Both the position numbers and the translations under genes were made by a program. 64,000 bases of DNA from Acidovorax sp. SRB_14 (lineage in GTDB: Bacteria; Pseudomonadota; Gammaproteobacteria; Burkholderiales; Burkholderiaceae_C), in contig NZ_MWOK01000006.1 in assembly GCF_012932145.1 (NCBI RefSeq), positions 124,001 through 188,000 of the forward strand, in the 5' to 3' direction. This document shows, piece by piece, positions 16,833 to 26,051 of the stretch (positions are counted from its first letter, which is position 1; every line of letters starts with the position of its first letter). The notes below the pieces were generated by a model. It worked only from the letters and a program-made list of their open reading frames with translations. It did not search any database and had not been told where the DNA came from.

Positions 16833-18410
16833 TCAGCCCACGGGCGGCACCAGGATGGTGGGCGCGGCCGGGGCGGCCATGTCGGGGTAGTCGCGACTGT
16901 AGTGCAGGCCGCGGCTTTCGCGGCGCAGCTGGGCCGAGCGCACGATGAGCGCGGCCACCTGCACCAGGTTGCGCAGCTCCAGCAGGTCGCGCGTGACGTG
17001 GAAGTGGGCGTAGAACTCCTGGATCTCGGCCTGCAGCAGCGTGATGCGGTGCGCGGCGCGCTCCAGGCGCTTGTTGGTGCGCACGATGCCGACGTAGTCC
17101 CACATGAAGCGGCGCAGCTCGTCCCAGTTGTGCGAGATGACGACCGACTCGTCGGCGTCGGTGACGCGGCTGTCGTCCCAGCGCGGCAGCGCCGGAATCG
17201 GCACGCGCGGCGCAGCCGCGATGGCTTGGGCCGCGGCGCGCGCAAACACCATGCATTCGAGCAGCGAGTTGCTGGCCAGACGGTTGGCGCCGTGCAGGCC
17301 GGTGCAGGCGACCTCGCCGACGGCGAACAGGCCGGGCAGGTCGGTGCGGCCGGCCAGGTCGGTCAGCACGCCGCCGCAGGTGAAGTGCGCGGTCGGCACG
17401 ACCGGGATGGGCTGGCGCGTGATGTCGATGCCCAGCTCGGCGCAGCGCGCCAGGATGTTGGGGAAGTGCTCCTGCAGGAACGCCGGGCTCTGGTGCGAGA
17501 TGTCGAGCAGCACGCAGTCGAGGCCGTGGCGCTTCATCTCGTAGTCGATGGCGCGCGCCACCACGTCGCGCGGCGCGAGTTCGGCGCGCGCGTCGTGCTC
17601 GGGCATGAAGCGCGTGCCGTCGGGCAGCAACAGGCGCCCGCCTTCGCCGCGCACCGCCTCGCTGATCAGGAAGGACTTGGCGTGCGGGTGGTACAGGCCC
17701 GTCGGATGGAACTGGATGAATTCGAGGTTGCCCACGCGGCAGCCCGCGCGCCAGGCGGCGGCGATGCCGTCGCCGGTCGCGGTGTCGGGGTTGGTGGTGT
17801 AGAGGTAGACCTTGCCCGCACCGCCCGTGGCCAGAATGGTTTGCGGCGCGCGGAAGGTGACGACCTCGTCGGTCTGCGCGTCGAGTGCGTACAGGCCCAG
17901 GCAGCGCTGGCCCGAGAGGCCCAGCTTGGCGCTGGTGATCAGGTCGACCAGCGTGTGGTGCTCGAACACGGTGATGCCGGGCGTGGCGCGCACCACGTCG
18001 ATCAGCGTGCGCTGCACGGCGGCGCCGGTGGCGTCGGTGACATGGGCGATGCGCCGCGCGCTGTGGCCGCCCTCGCGCGTGAGGTGCAGCTGCTCGCCCT
18101 CCTGCGTGAACGGCACGCCCAGGCCGCGCAGCCAGGTGATGGCTTCAGGGGCGTTCTCGACCACGAAGCGCGTGGTCGCCAGGTCGCACAGGCCGGCGCC
18201 GGCGACCAGCGTGTCGTCGATGTGGGCGGCGAAGCTGTCGTCGCCCGCCAGCACGGCGGCAATGCCGCCCTGCGCCCAGCCGCTGGAGCCGTCCTGCAGT
18301 TCGCGCTTGGTGATGACGGCCACGCGGTGCGTGGGGGCCAGGTGCAGGGCGGCGGACAGGCCGGCCAGGCCGCTGCCCACAATCAGAACGTCAAAGTCGT
18401 GCGAAGCCAT
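16833..18410 (-). CDS. nadB: L-aspartate oxidase
   Basis: NadB oxidises aspartate to iminoaspartate, the substrate of NadA, in NAD synthesis. The 525-residue flavoprotein has the FAD-binding GSGLAGLSAAL near residues 12-22, SSGWAQGGIAA near 42 and EMKRHGLDCVLLDISH in the catalytic region. A C-terminal helical domain (LERAAHRITLLQAEI) separates NadB from SdhA/FrdA. The gene stands apart from nadC-nadA at 2-4 kb, which is common in this group. Confidence 0.95.
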   Translation of the reverse strand: MASHDFDVLIVGSGLAGLSAALHLAPTHRVAVITKRELQDGSSGWAQGGIAAVLAGDDSFAAHIDDTLVAGAGLCDLATTRFVVENAPEAITWLRGLGVPFTQEGEQLHLTREGGHSARRIAHVTDATGAAVQRTLIDVVRATPGITVFEHHTLVDLITSAKLGLSGQRCLGLYALDAQTDEVVTFRAPQTILATGGAGKVYLYTTNPDTATGDGIAAAWRAGCRVGNLEFIQFHPTGLYHPHAKSFLISEAVRGEGGRLLLPDGTRFMPEHDARAELAPRDVVARAIDYEMKRHGLDCVLLDISHQSPAFLQEHFPNILARCAELGIDITRQPIPVVPTAHFTCGGVLTDLAGRTDLPGLFAVGEVACTGLHGANRLASNSLLECMVFARAAAQAIAAAPRVPIPALPRWDDSRVTDADESVVISHNWDELRRFMWDYVGIVRTNKRLERAAHRITLLQAEIQEFYAHFHVTRDLLELRNLVQVAALIVRSAQLRRESRGLHYSRDYPDMAAPAAPTILVPPVG

Positions 18411-18490
18411 GGGGGTGAAGGGGAGGGGGATGCGAACCGCGGCAACCGGCCGTGGCGGTGGCCCGCACGCGGCGGGCGCGGGGGCAGGGC

Positions 18491-19348
18491 TCAGACGGGC
18501 GTATAGGCCAGCCTGACATAAATGGGGGCAAAGGCCTCGGCCTGCGTGATCTCGATCAGGGTTTCCTTGGCGAGCTCGAGCAGCGCGATGAAGGTGACGA
18601 CGAGCACGGTCGAGCCCTTGGACGGCTCGAACAGCGCCTCGAATTCGACGAAGCGCCGGCCCTGCAGCGCCTTGAGCACCTGGCTCATGTACTCGCGCAC
18701 GGAGAGTTCTTCGCGCGTGATCTTGTGGTGCTGCACCAGCTTGGCGCGCTTCAAAATGTCGCGCCAGGCCTCCTGCAGGTCGGGCAGGTGCACGTCGGGA
18801 AAGCGCGGGTGCAGGCCCTGCTCGATGGTCACCTGCGCCTTGAGGAAGTCGCGCCCGTACTGCGGCGCCTGGCCCAGGCGCATGGCGGCGAGCTTCATTT
18901 GCTCGTATTCGAGCAGGCGGCGCACCAGTTCGGCGCGCGGGTCCTCGGGCTCCTCGCCGCCCTCGGCCTTCTTGGGCGGCAGCAGCATGCGCGACTTGAT
19001 CTCGATGAGCATGGCCGCCATCAGCAGGTACTCGGCCGCGAGTTCGAGGTTGCGGCTGCGGATCTCGTCGACGTACACCAGGTACTGCCGCGTCACGCCC
19101 ACCATGGGGATGTCGAGGATGTTGAAGTTCTGCTTGCGGATCAGGTACAGCAGCAGATCGAGCGGGCCTTCAAAGGCTTCGAGGAAGACTTCGAGCGCGT
19201 CGGGCGGGATGTAGAGGTCGGTGGGCAGGGCGAACAGCGGCTCGCCGTACAGGCGGGCGAGTGCCACCTGGTCCACCACCTCGGGCTGGGCGCCATGGGC
19301 CAGGTCGGGGAGCGGTGCAAGGGTTGGCACGTCGCGGGTGCTGCCCAT
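18491..19348 (-). CDS. scpA: Segregation and condensation protein A
   Basis: ScpA is the kleisin that bridges the SMC heads of the bacterial condensin. The 285-residue product has the N-terminal SMC-binding stretch (FEGPLDLLLYLIRKQNFNILDIP) and a C-terminal winged-helix (TVLVVTFIALLELAKETLIEI). The ATG at 19348 was preferred over a TTG four codons upstream that lies at the edge of a dispersed repeat. The partner scpB is not adjacent. Confidence 0.93.
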   Translation of the reverse strand: MGSTRDVPTLAPLPDLAHGAQPEVVDQVALARLYGEPLFALPTDLYIPPDALEVFLEAFEGPLDLLLYLIRKQNFNILDIPMVGVTRQYLVYVDEIRSRNLELAAEYLLMAAMLIEIKSRMLLPPKKAEGGEEPEDPRAELVRRLLEYEQMKLAAMRLGQAPQYGRDFLKAQVTIEQGLHPRFPDVHLPDLQEAWRDILKRAKLVQHHKITREELSVREYMSQVLKALQGRRFVEFEALFEPSKGSTVLVVTFIALLELAKETLIEITQAEAFAPIYVRLAYTPV

Positions 19349-19355
19349 GGGGTGC

Positions 19356-19409
19356 TTCAAAAAAGCTAGCTGCTAGCGCAGTGTGGATAAGCGCTGGCGG
19401 CTGTTTTTG
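19356..19409 (+). repeat. Dispersed 50-bp repeat between DUF3460 gene and scpA
   Basis: The boxes read CTTCAAAAAAGCTAGCTGC, TAGCGCAGTGTGGATAAGCGC, then TGGCGGCTGTTTTTG. It fills the whole gap between the stop of the DUF3460 gene and the start of scpA. Confidence 0.75.
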
Positions 19410-19625
19410 TCACAAATTCTTGATCGGAGCGGTCTGGTAGACGTAGGGCTGTTGTTCCACTTCGCCGGCGTTGAAGTCTTGCCACAGCGTGCGGTCCACC
19501 GGCTTGTCCCACAGCAGGGCACGGCCGGCGACCTGCTGCGCGTCCAGCTCGGGGTGCTCTTTCTTGAGCTGGTTGAGGAACAGTGTCGCGTCGGACATGT
19601 AGTGGGGGCGGGCAAAGATGGACAT
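19410..19625 (-). CDS. DUF3460 family small protein
   Basis: This 71-residue protein (MSIFARPHYMSDATLFLNQL at its start, KNL at its end) fits DUF3460, a beta-proteobacterial family of unknown function usually next to scpA, panB/panC or nad genes. It has no signal or membrane segment. The ATG at 19625 begins the conserved sequence. It precedes scpA on the same strand with only a repeat between them, and diverges from a lipoprotein gene. Confidence 0.85.
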   Translation of the reverse strand: MSIFARPHYMSDATLFLNQLKKEHPELDAQQVAGRALLWDKPVDRTLWQDFNAGEVEQQPYVYQTAPIKNL

Positions 19626-19668
19626 GGACTGGGTTAACCTCTCTGGCTTGATTTTACCGGGGACCGCC

Positions 19669-20181
19669 ATGCGACTGAGCAAACACCTTGCGCGCGCCGG
19701 TGCCATGGCCGCGGCGCTGCTGGCATTGCTGGGCTGCGACCCGCAGCGCATCAGCGAACTCGAAGAGGGTTTGTCGACCGAAGCCGACGTGCGCGACCGC
19801 TTCGGCGTGCCCGACAAGGTCTGGGACGACGGCGGCGGCGCGCGCACGCTCGAATACAACCGCCAGCCCGCCGGCCAGCGCAACTACATGATCACCATCG
19901 GCCCCGACGGCAAGATGAGCGCGCTGCGCCAGGTGCTCACGCCCGAGAACTTTGCCCGCATCACGCCCGGCATGGACATGCAGGAAGTGCGCCGGCGCCT
20001 GGGCAAGCCGGCCAAGGTCACCCCCTATGCGCTCAGCGGCGAGACGCACCACGACTGGCGCTTTCTCGAGCCGCCGACCACTCCCCTGGTTTTCACCGTG
20101 GTGACGACCGACGGCCGCACGGTCGCGCGCACGATGGTCGGCCCCGACATGGATGCGCCCGAGAACAAGGGCGGGCGATAG
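19669..20181 (+). CDS. Outer-membrane-assembly-like lipoprotein (SmpA/BamE-type)
   Basis: The 170-residue product has a signal peptide with a lipobox (LLALLGC; Cys at about 22), then two related segments (LSTEADVRDRFGVPDKVWD and ITPGMDMQEVRRRLGKPAKV) that match the BamE/SmpA fold, which commonly appears as a double repeat. It is probably a lipid-anchored periplasmic protein. It could assist envelope assembly, but the canonical bamE is usually shorter (about 110-160 residues), so this may be a paralogue. Confidence 0.75.
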   Translation: MRLSKHLARAGAMAAALLALLGCDPQRISELEEGLSTEADVRDRFGVPDKVWDDGGGARTLEYNRQPAGQRNYMITIGPDGKMSALRQVLTPENFARITPGMDMQEVRRRLGKPAKVTPYALSGETHHDWRFLEPPTTPLVFTVVTTDGRTVARTMVGPDMDAPENKGGR

Positions 20182-20184
20182 GCA

Positions 20185-21918
20185 TCAGCCCGTCACCCGG
20201 CGCAGCAGCGCACGCGTGAGTGCGCGGGCCTTCTGCGCCAGCGTGAAGCGCTCGAAGTTTGTCTTCACCACGCCCTCGGTGAAGGCGGTGCGCTTGCTGT
20301 AGTCGATGGCCACTTCGACGATGACCGGCTGGCCCGTTTCGGCAGCGGCGTTGGCGGCGGCGATCTGGCCGACCAGGTCGGCGTCGTTGGCAATCTTGAA
20401 GTACTCCGCGCCCACGGCCAGCGCCACGCCTTCCAGGCGCACATGGGAAAGCACGGTGCAGGGCTTGCGGTTGTACGGGATCTCCTGCGCCTGCGAGATC
20501 TGCGACAGCTCGCCGTCGCAGAACACGTAGTAGACGATGCCCAGCTGGCGCTGCGTGGCGGTGATGATTTCCATGCAGGTCATGCGAAAGCACCCGTCGC
20601 CGACGATGCAGTTCACGGCCACGCCGGGGCGCGCCAGCTTCGCGCCGATGGCGGCCGGCACCGAATAGCCCATGGCGTTGAAGTCGGTCGGCACGATGGC
20701 CGATTTGGCGCTGAGGATGGGAAACAGCTCGGCCGTCAGGTAGGTGTGGTTGCCGTCGTCCACGACCGTCACGGCTTCGGGCGGGTGGGCGGCGCGCAGC
20801 GCGTCGAAGAAGCGCGCCGGGTTCACGCGGCCGTGGCTGTCGTGCGCGTACCAGGCGTCGCGGTAGGCCTGCTTGTCGGCCGCGATCTGGCGGTGCAGCG
20901 TGGCGCGCTCTGGTGCCGGCGGCGTGGCGTGGCGCAGCGCCTGCAGCAGCTGGGGCAGCAGCACGCGTGCGTCGCCGGCCAGGGCGACCTGCGCGGGGTA
21001 GTTGGCGCTGAACACCTTCGGGTTGATGTCGAGGTGGACCAGTTGGGAGGGCACCGTGACGCCGAAGCTTCCGGTGGCGATCTCGGCAAAGCGCGTGCCG
21101 ATCGCCAGCATCGCGTCGCAGCCGGCAAAGGCGTTGCGCGCCGCCGGCACGGCCGACGGCCCGAAACCAAAGCCGGCGTGCAGCGGGTGCGACGCCGGAA
21201 ACACCGAGAAGCCCTGCAGCGTGGTCGCCACGGGCGCCTGCAGGTGCTCGGCCAGGGCGGTGACCTCGGCCAGGCAGTCGCGCGCGCCCCAACCGACGAA
21301 CAGCGCGGGCTTCTGCGCGCCGCGCAGCAGGGCCACGGCGGCGGCGATGTCGGCCTCGGGCGCGGGCGGCGGCAGGGCGGGCGGCTGCCAGCGCGGCAGC
21401 GCGCCCACCGCGGCGGGGAACAGCTGCAGGTTGGCCGGCAGCTCGATGAACACCGGGCCGGGCTCGCCGGTGGTGGCCGTGCGGTAGGCCTCGAAGATCA
21501 TCGGCACGATGTCTTCGTGGCGCTCGATCCGCCAGGTCGCCTTGGTGATGCCGCGCATGAACTGGTGCAGGTCCATCTGGTGCAGCTGGTACTGCCACTT
21601 CACGTCGGTGCGCACGCCGCCGCAGATCACCAGCATGGGCACGCCATCGAGGAAGGCCTCGCCGATGCCGCTGGCCGCGTGCGTCAGGCCCGCGGCCGGC
21701 ACCACCACCAGCGTGCCCACGGTGTCCGACAGGCGCGAGAGCGCGTCGGCCATGAAGGCGCCGCCCCCCTCGTGGCTGACCAGCACGGGCCGGACGTGCG
21801 CAGAGCTGTTGAGCTCGTCGTACAGCTCGGTGTTCTGCACGCCGGGGATGCCGAAGGTGTAGCGGATGCCCAGTTGCTCCAGGGCATAGCGTGCCAGCCA
21901 GGCGCCGGTTTTGGTCAT
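20185..21918 (-). CDS. Thiamine-diphosphate-dependent enzyme of the acetolactate synthase family
   Basis: The 577-residue protein has the three domains of the family. The N-terminal PYR domain carries the catalytic Glu in SHEGGGAFMADALSR (about 50), then comes a central domain, then the C-terminal PP domain with the ThDP/Mg motif GDGCFRMTCMEI. GGGAGACC precedes the ATG. The active-site residues do not allow me to choose between acetolactate synthase, benzoylformate/phenylpyruvate decarboxylase-like or oxalyl-CoA decarboxylase-like activities; no small regulatory subunit gene is present, which argues against a biosynthetic AHAS. It is 14 bp downstream of an FAD dehydrogenase, so both probably act in one catabolic pathway. 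Confidence 0.85.
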   Translation of the reverse strand: MTKTGAWLARYALEQLGIRYTFGIPGVQNTELYDELNSSAHVRPVLVSHEGGGAFMADALSRLSDTVGTLVVVPAAGLTHAASGIGEAFLDGVPMLVICGGVRTDVKWQYQLHQMDLHQFMRGITKATWRIERHEDIVPMIFEAYRTATTGEPGPVFIELPANLQLFPAAVGALPRWQPPALPPPAPEADIAAAVALLRGAQKPALFVGWGARDCLAEVTALAEHLQAPVATTLQGFSVFPASHPLHAGFGFGPSAVPAARNAFAGCDAMLAIGTRFAEIATGSFGVTVPSQLVHLDINPKVFSANYPAQVALAGDARVLLPQLLQALRHATPPAPERATLHRQIAADKQAYRDAWYAHDSHGRVNPARFFDALRAAHPPEAVTVVDDGNHTYLTAELFPILSAKSAIVPTDFNAMGYSVPAAIGAKLARPGVAVNCIVGDGCFRMTCMEIITATQRQLGIVYYVFCDGELSQISQAQEIPYNRKPCTVLSHVRLEGVALAVGAEYFKIANDADLVGQIAAANAAAETGQPVIVEVAIDYSKRTAFTEGVVKTNFERFTLAQKARALTRALLRRVTG

Positions 21919-21932
21919 GGTGGTCTCCCTCT

Positions 21933-23558
21933 TTAAATGGTGAGCAGGGTGCGCCCCGCCAGCGACGCGGCCGCGGCGCGCGCGCTGAGCACGCAGCCGC
22001 CAAGGAACGTGCCTTCGAGCGCGCGCAGCCCGTGCACGCCGCCGCCGCCAAAACCGGCGGCCTCGCCGATGGCGTAGAGGCCGGCAATGGGCGCACCATC
22101 GGCGCCGAGCGCGCGGCTTTCCAGGTCGGTCTGGATGCCGCCCAGGCTCTTGCGGCTGATGATGAATTCGCGGATCGCGATCAGCGGCAGCGCCTTCGCG
22201 TCCACGATGGGCTGGCGCTTGCACAGGCGCAGCCGGTCGCCGCGGTACTGGCGCAGGTGCTGGAGGCGGCGCAGCTGTTCGTCGTTCTGGAATTTGTCGG
22301 GCCGCAGGATCTGCGCGTCATAGCCGCGCACCGCCTGCTCCACCGTGGCCAGATCCACAGCCTGGTCGCCCTGCAGCGCGTTCATCTTCTCGACCAGCTC
22401 GGGCAGGCTCTGCGCCACCACAAAGTCGGGGCAGCGCGCGAGCAGCGTGTCGACCAGCCAGCGGTTGCCGCGCAGCAGGTCGCGCACGAAGGCCGGCGCG
22501 TTCCTGTCGCGCAGGCTCGGATTGTGCTCGGCGCCCGAGACGGCCAGCTCCTTGAGCGCAATCCTGTGGTTGAGCAGCTGCCATGAATAGGCGCGCTCCT
22601 GGCGGCAGATCTGCGTGACCAGTTCGCGCGTGTCGTAGCCCGAGACCAGCGGCTGCGGGCCGATGCGCTCGCCGCGCCAGTTCAGCCACAGCGCCGTCTT
22701 GGGCGGCACCAGGCTCAGGCCGGCGTGCGGTTTGGTGGAGTGGTAATGGTGCACACCGGCGGCATAGTTCCACATCTTGTCGAGGTGGGTGATCTGCGCG
22801 CCCACGGCGGCCGCGGCGTCGTGCACGCGGCCGTCGGCATAGCGGTGCGAGCCGTTGAGCAGCACCTCGGGCGCCCGGCCCCAGTCGGCATGCCAGTGCT
22901 GGCGCACGCGCTCCATGCTGCCGTTGATGCCCCCGGCGGCCAGCACCACGGCGCCCGCGCGCAGCTCGAACGCTGCGCCGGTGTCTTCCACCACGCCCTG
23001 GCAGCCGACCACGGCGCCGTTCTGCATGGTTAGGCCCTCGACGCGGTGGTGAAAGCGCAGCGCGAGCTGCCCTGAATGCACGAAGGGCTGCAGCTGCGCG
23101 ATCAGCGTGGTCGCCAGCGCGTGGCCCGTGCCCCAGACGATGTGGAAGCGCGGAAAGCTGTTGCCCGGCGTGAACTGGCCGCGCTCGACCCAGTTGGGCA
23201 CCGGGAAGTATTTGATGCCCTTGCCGCGCAGCCACCAGTACATCTCGGGCGTGCAATGCGCCACATAGGCCTGGGCCCAGCGGCGCGGCCACAGGTCATC
23301 GGCGCCAAACTGCGCAAACGCCTGCCAGTCGGCCAGCGCCTGGTCGACGCTGTCGCGGATGCCGGCGCGGCGCTGCTCGGGCGTGTCGACGGCGAACATG
23401 CCGCCAAAGCTCTCGCGCGCCAGGCCGCCGAGTTGGTCGGGCGTGTCGCGGTCGAGCAGCAGCACGCGCTCGCCGTGGGCGAGCAGTTCGAGCGCGCAGA
23501 CGATGCCGGCGATGCCGGCGCCGACGATGGCCACGCTATGCCCTGGGGATGCCTCCAT
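21933..23558 (-). CDS. FAD-dependent dehydrogenase (COG3573 / ketosteroid-dehydrogenase-like)
   Basis: The 541-residue flavoprotein starts with the Rossmann motif VAIVGAGIAGIVCALEL and ends with the second FAD-contacting segment (GLYAIGEAAGFGGGGVHG, then LEGTFLGGC). It belongs to the fumarate-reductase/3-ketosteroid-dehydrogenase superfamily, in the subgroup usually called FAD-binding dehydrogenase. The ATG at 23558 is preceded by GGAGGC. It is the first gene of an apparent operon with the TPP enzyme. Its substrate is unknown to me; it has no signal peptide. Confidence 0.82.
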   Translation of the reverse strand: MEASPGHSVAIVGAGIAGIVCALELLAHGERVLLLDRDTPDQLGGLARESFGGMFAVDTPEQRRAGIRDSVDQALADWQAFAQFGADDLWPRRWAQAYVAHCTPEMYWWLRGKGIKYFPVPNWVERGQFTPGNSFPRFHIVWGTGHALATTLIAQLQPFVHSGQLALRFHHRVEGLTMQNGAVVGCQGVVEDTGAAFELRAGAVVLAAGGINGSMERVRQHWHADWGRAPEVLLNGSHRYADGRVHDAAAAVGAQITHLDKMWNYAAGVHHYHSTKPHAGLSLVPPKTALWLNWRGERIGPQPLVSGYDTRELVTQICRQERAYSWQLLNHRIALKELAVSGAEHNPSLRDRNAPAFVRDLLRGNRWLVDTLLARCPDFVVAQSLPELVEKMNALQGDQAVDLATVEQAVRGYDAQILRPDKFQNDEQLRRLQHLRQYRGDRLRLCKRQPIVDAKALPLIAIREFIISRKSLGGIQTDLESRALGADGAPIAGLYAIGEAAGFGGGGVHGLRALEGTFLGGCVLSARAAAASLAGRTLLTI

Positions 23559-23709
23559 GCTGTGCCTCCTGCGGCCCGCTGGAGCGGGCTCTGCCGCGCA
23601 AGATAGCCCATCCGGGCGCTGGCGGGGCGATGCTGTGGCGCCAAGGTGACGCACGGGTGCAGCTGCGGCCGCGGGCCTGCGCGGCGCAGGGTCCAGGTTT
23701 GCTCTTGGT

Positions 23710-23756
23710 TTTATAGCTGCAAGCGCTGATTGGATAAGGGTTTAAGGCCGGTTTGG
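23710..23756 (+). repeat. Dispersed 50-bp repeat upstream of the FAD dehydrogenase
   Basis: The boxes read TTTATAGCTGCAAGCGCTG, ATTGGATAAGGGTTTAAGG, then CCGGTTTGG. ATAGCTGC-AAGCGCT is intact; the AAGCGCT of the right half has changed to AAGGGTT. It lies between the metG terminator and the FAD dehydrogenase. Confidence 0.7.
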
Positions 23757-23758
23757 CT

Positions 23759-23798
23759 TGAAAACAAAAAAGGGCTGGAAGGCGCAGCTTCCAGCCCT
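23759..23798 (-). terminator. Rho-independent terminator of metG
   Basis: AGGGCTGGAAG (23771-23781) and CTTCCAGCCCT (23788-23798) form a perfect 11-bp stem with a 6-nt loop. On the minus strand the stem is followed by TTTTTTGTTTTC. It begins 39 bp after the metG stop. Confidence 0.9.
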
Positions 23799-23837
23799 GG
23801 CGGGCCGAGGCGTGGCGCCGCGGCCGCCGCGTGGCGC

Positions 23838-25922
23838 TCAGCGCACGCGCATGCCCGGCTGTGCACCGGGCAGGGGTTCGAGCACGTAGAGGCCGGGGTG
23901 GGCCTTGTCGTCGCCGTGGCTGGCCGCCAGCACCATGCCTTCGCTGATGCCGAACTTCATCTTGCGCGGCGCGAGGTTGGCTACCATCACCGTGTGCTTG
24001 CCCACCAGGTCTTCGGGCGTGTAGGCGCTGGCAATGCCGCTGAACACATTGCGCGTACGGCCTTCGCCGACGTCCAGCGTCAGGCGCAGCAGCTTGGTCG
24101 AGCCCTCGACTGGCTCGCAGTTGACGATCAGCGCGATGCGCAGGTCGATCTTGCTGAAGTCGTCAATGGTGATCGTGGGCGCCAGCGCCTCGCCGCCCGG
24201 TGCTGCTGCGGTTTCGGTAGCTGCTGGGGCAGTGTCAGCTTGCGCTGGAGGCTCAAAAAGGGCTTCGAGCTGCTCGGGCGCCACGCGCTGCATCAGGTGC
24301 TGGTAGGGCGCAATCGCCTGCACGTCGCCGGCCACACTCCAGCGCCGCATGTCCATGCCGACAAAGCCCTGCACGGCGCTGGCCAGGCCGGGCAGCACGG
24401 GCGCGAGGTAGCGCGTGAGCGTGGCAAAGCAGTTGATCAGCACCGAGCACACCTGATGCAGCGCCGTGTTGTTGTCGGGGTTCTTGGCCAGGTCCCAGGG
24501 CTTGTTCTGGTCCACATAGGCGTTGACCTTGTCGGCCAGCAGCATGATCTCGCGCGTCGCCTTGCTGTACTCGCGCGCGTCGTACAGATGGGCGATGGCG
24601 TCGCCCGCGCCGCGAACGTCGGCCAGCAGGGCCGCGCCCGGGGCGCCGAAATCGTGGGTGAGCTTGCCGTCGAAGCGCTTGGTCAGAAAGCCCGCCGCGC
24701 GGCTGGCAATGTTCACGTACTTGCCGATCAGGTCGCTGTTCACGCGCAGCATGAAGTCTTCGGCGTTGAAGTCGATGTCTTCGTTGCGCGCCGACAGCTT
24801 GGCCGCCAGGTAGTAGCGCAGCCACTCGGCGTTCATGCCCAGGCGCAGGTACTTGAGCGGGTCCAGGCCCGTGCCGCGGCTCTTGCTCATCTTCTCGCCG
24901 TTGTTCACGGTGAGGAAGCCGTGCACGAACACGTTGTCGGGCGTCTTGCGGCCGGAAAAATGCAGCATCGCGGGCCAGAACAGCGTGTGGAAGGTGACGA
25001 TGTCCTTGCCGATGAAGTGGTACTGCTCCAGGGCGGGGTCGGCCATGTAGGCGTCGTAGCTCTCGCCGCGCTTGTCGAGCAGGTTTTTGAGCGAGGCCAG
25101 GTAGCCCACGGGCGCATCGAGCCAGACGTAGAAGTACTTGCCCGGCGCATCGGGGATCTCGATGCCGAAGTAGGGCGCATCGCGCGAGATGTCCCAGTCG
25201 CCCAGACCTTCGCTTTGCGTGCCGTCGGGGTTGGTGCGCACGCTGAACCATTCCTTGATCTTGTTGGCGACCTCGGGCTGGAGCTTGCCGTCCTGCGTCC
25301 ACCGCTGCAGGAATTCCACGCAGCGCGGGTCGGACAGCTTGAAGAAGAAATGCTCGGAATGCTTGAGCTCGGGCCGGGCGCCCGACAGGGCCGAGAACGG
25401 GTTGATCAGGTCGGTGGGCGCATAGACCGAGCCGCAGACCTCGCAGTTGTCGCCGTACTGGTCCAGCGCGTGGCACTTCGGGCACTCGCCCTTGATGTAG
25501 CGGTCGGGCAGGAACATGTTCTTCTCGGGGTCGAAGAACTGCTCGATGGTCTTGGTTTCGATCAGCGAGCCGTCGGCGCGGTCGCGCAGGTCGCGGTAGA
25601 TCTGGCGCGCCAGCTCGTGGTTTTCGGGGCCATCGGTGCTGTGCCAGTTGTCGAAGCTGATGTGAAAGCCGTCCAGGTACTGCTGGCGCCCGGCGGCAAT
25701 GCCGGCCACGAACTGCTGGGGCGTCTGGCCCGCCTTCTCGGCGGCGATCATGATGGGCGCGCCGTGGGTGTCGTCGGCGCCGACGAAGTTCACCGCATGG
25801 CCCTGCATGCGCTGGAAGCGCACCCAGATGTCGGCCTGGATGTATTCCATGATGTGGCCGATGTGGAAATGGCCGTTGGCGTAGGGCAGGGCGGTGGTGA
25901 CGAAGAGTTTGCGTTCTGACAT
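23838..25922 (-). CDS. metG: Methionyl-tRNA synthetase
   Basis: MetG charges tRNA-Met. The 694-residue enzyme has the HIGH motif ([11 protein letters not shown], near 18), a zinc knuckle ([19 protein letters not shown]) and the KMSKS loop (EKMSKSRGT). An anticodon-binding helical domain follows, and then a C-terminal tRNA-binding OB domain from about 582 ([22 protein letters not shown]) used for dimerisation. Residues about 555-571, between the last two domains, are encoded by a copy of the dispersed repeat. It is divergent from the Mrr-like/Mrp region. Confidence 0.97.
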   Translation of the reverse strand: MSERKLFVTTALPYANGHFHIGHIMEYIQADIWVRFQRMQGHAVNFVGADDTHGAPIMIAAEKAGQTPQQFVAGIAAGRQQYLDGFHISFDNWHSTDGPENHELARQIYRDLRDRADGSLIETKTIEQFFDPEKNMFLPDRYIKGECPKCHALDQYGDNCEVCGSVYAPTDLINPFSALSGARPELKHSEHFFFKLSDPRCVEFLQRWTQDGKLQPEVANKIKEWFSVRTNPDGTQSEGLGDWDISRDAPYFGIEIPDAPGKYFYVWLDAPVGYLASLKNLLDKRGESYDAYMADPALEQYHFIGKDIVTFHTLFWPAMLHFSGRKTPDNVFVHGFLTVNNGEKMSKSRGTGLDPLKYLRLGMNAEWLRYYLAAKLSARNEDIDFNAEDFMLRVNSDLIGKYVNIASRAAGFLTKRFDGKLTHDFGAPGAALLADVRGAGDAIAHLYDAREYSKATREIMLLADKVNAYVDQNKPWDLAKNPDNNTALHQVCSVLINCFATLTRYLAPVLPGLASAVQGFVGMDMRRWSVAGDVQAIAPYQHLMQRVAPEQLEALFEPPAQADTAPAATETAAAPGGEALAPTITIDDFSKIDLRIALIVNCEPVEGSTKLLRLTLDVGEGRTRNVFSGIASAYTPEDLVGKHTVMVANLAPRKMKFGISEGMVLAASHGDDKAHPGLYVLEPLPGAQPGMRVR
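24212..24260 (+). repeat. Dispersed-repeat copy inside metG, encoding an interdomain linker
   Basis: On the plus strand it reads TTTCGGTAGCTGCTGGGGC, AGTGTCAGCTTGCGC, then TGGAGGCTCAAAAAG. The outer boxes TAGCTGCT and GCGCTGGAGGCT match the intergenic family; the middle has drifted. On the minus strand it is translated in frame as [16 protein letters not shown], just before the C-terminal tRNA-binding domain. Confidence 0.55.
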
Positions 25923-26051
25923 GAAGGTGCGGCTTTCGTGGCGTGGGGCGCCGTCGGGCGGAACCGGCAATTTTAGGCGCTGCCGTTGCGCGGGCCCTGC
26001 GCAACCAGCGGCAGCGCAGGGCGGTGCGCTGCAGGATGGGATGGTTGGAGG

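Noticed and set aside
21933-23558. FAD dehydrogenase considered as the missing SdhA
   Set aside because: It lacks the SdhA/FrdA active-site segments and belongs to the COG3573/ketosteroid-dehydrogenase-like group; it is also 38 kb away in its own operon.
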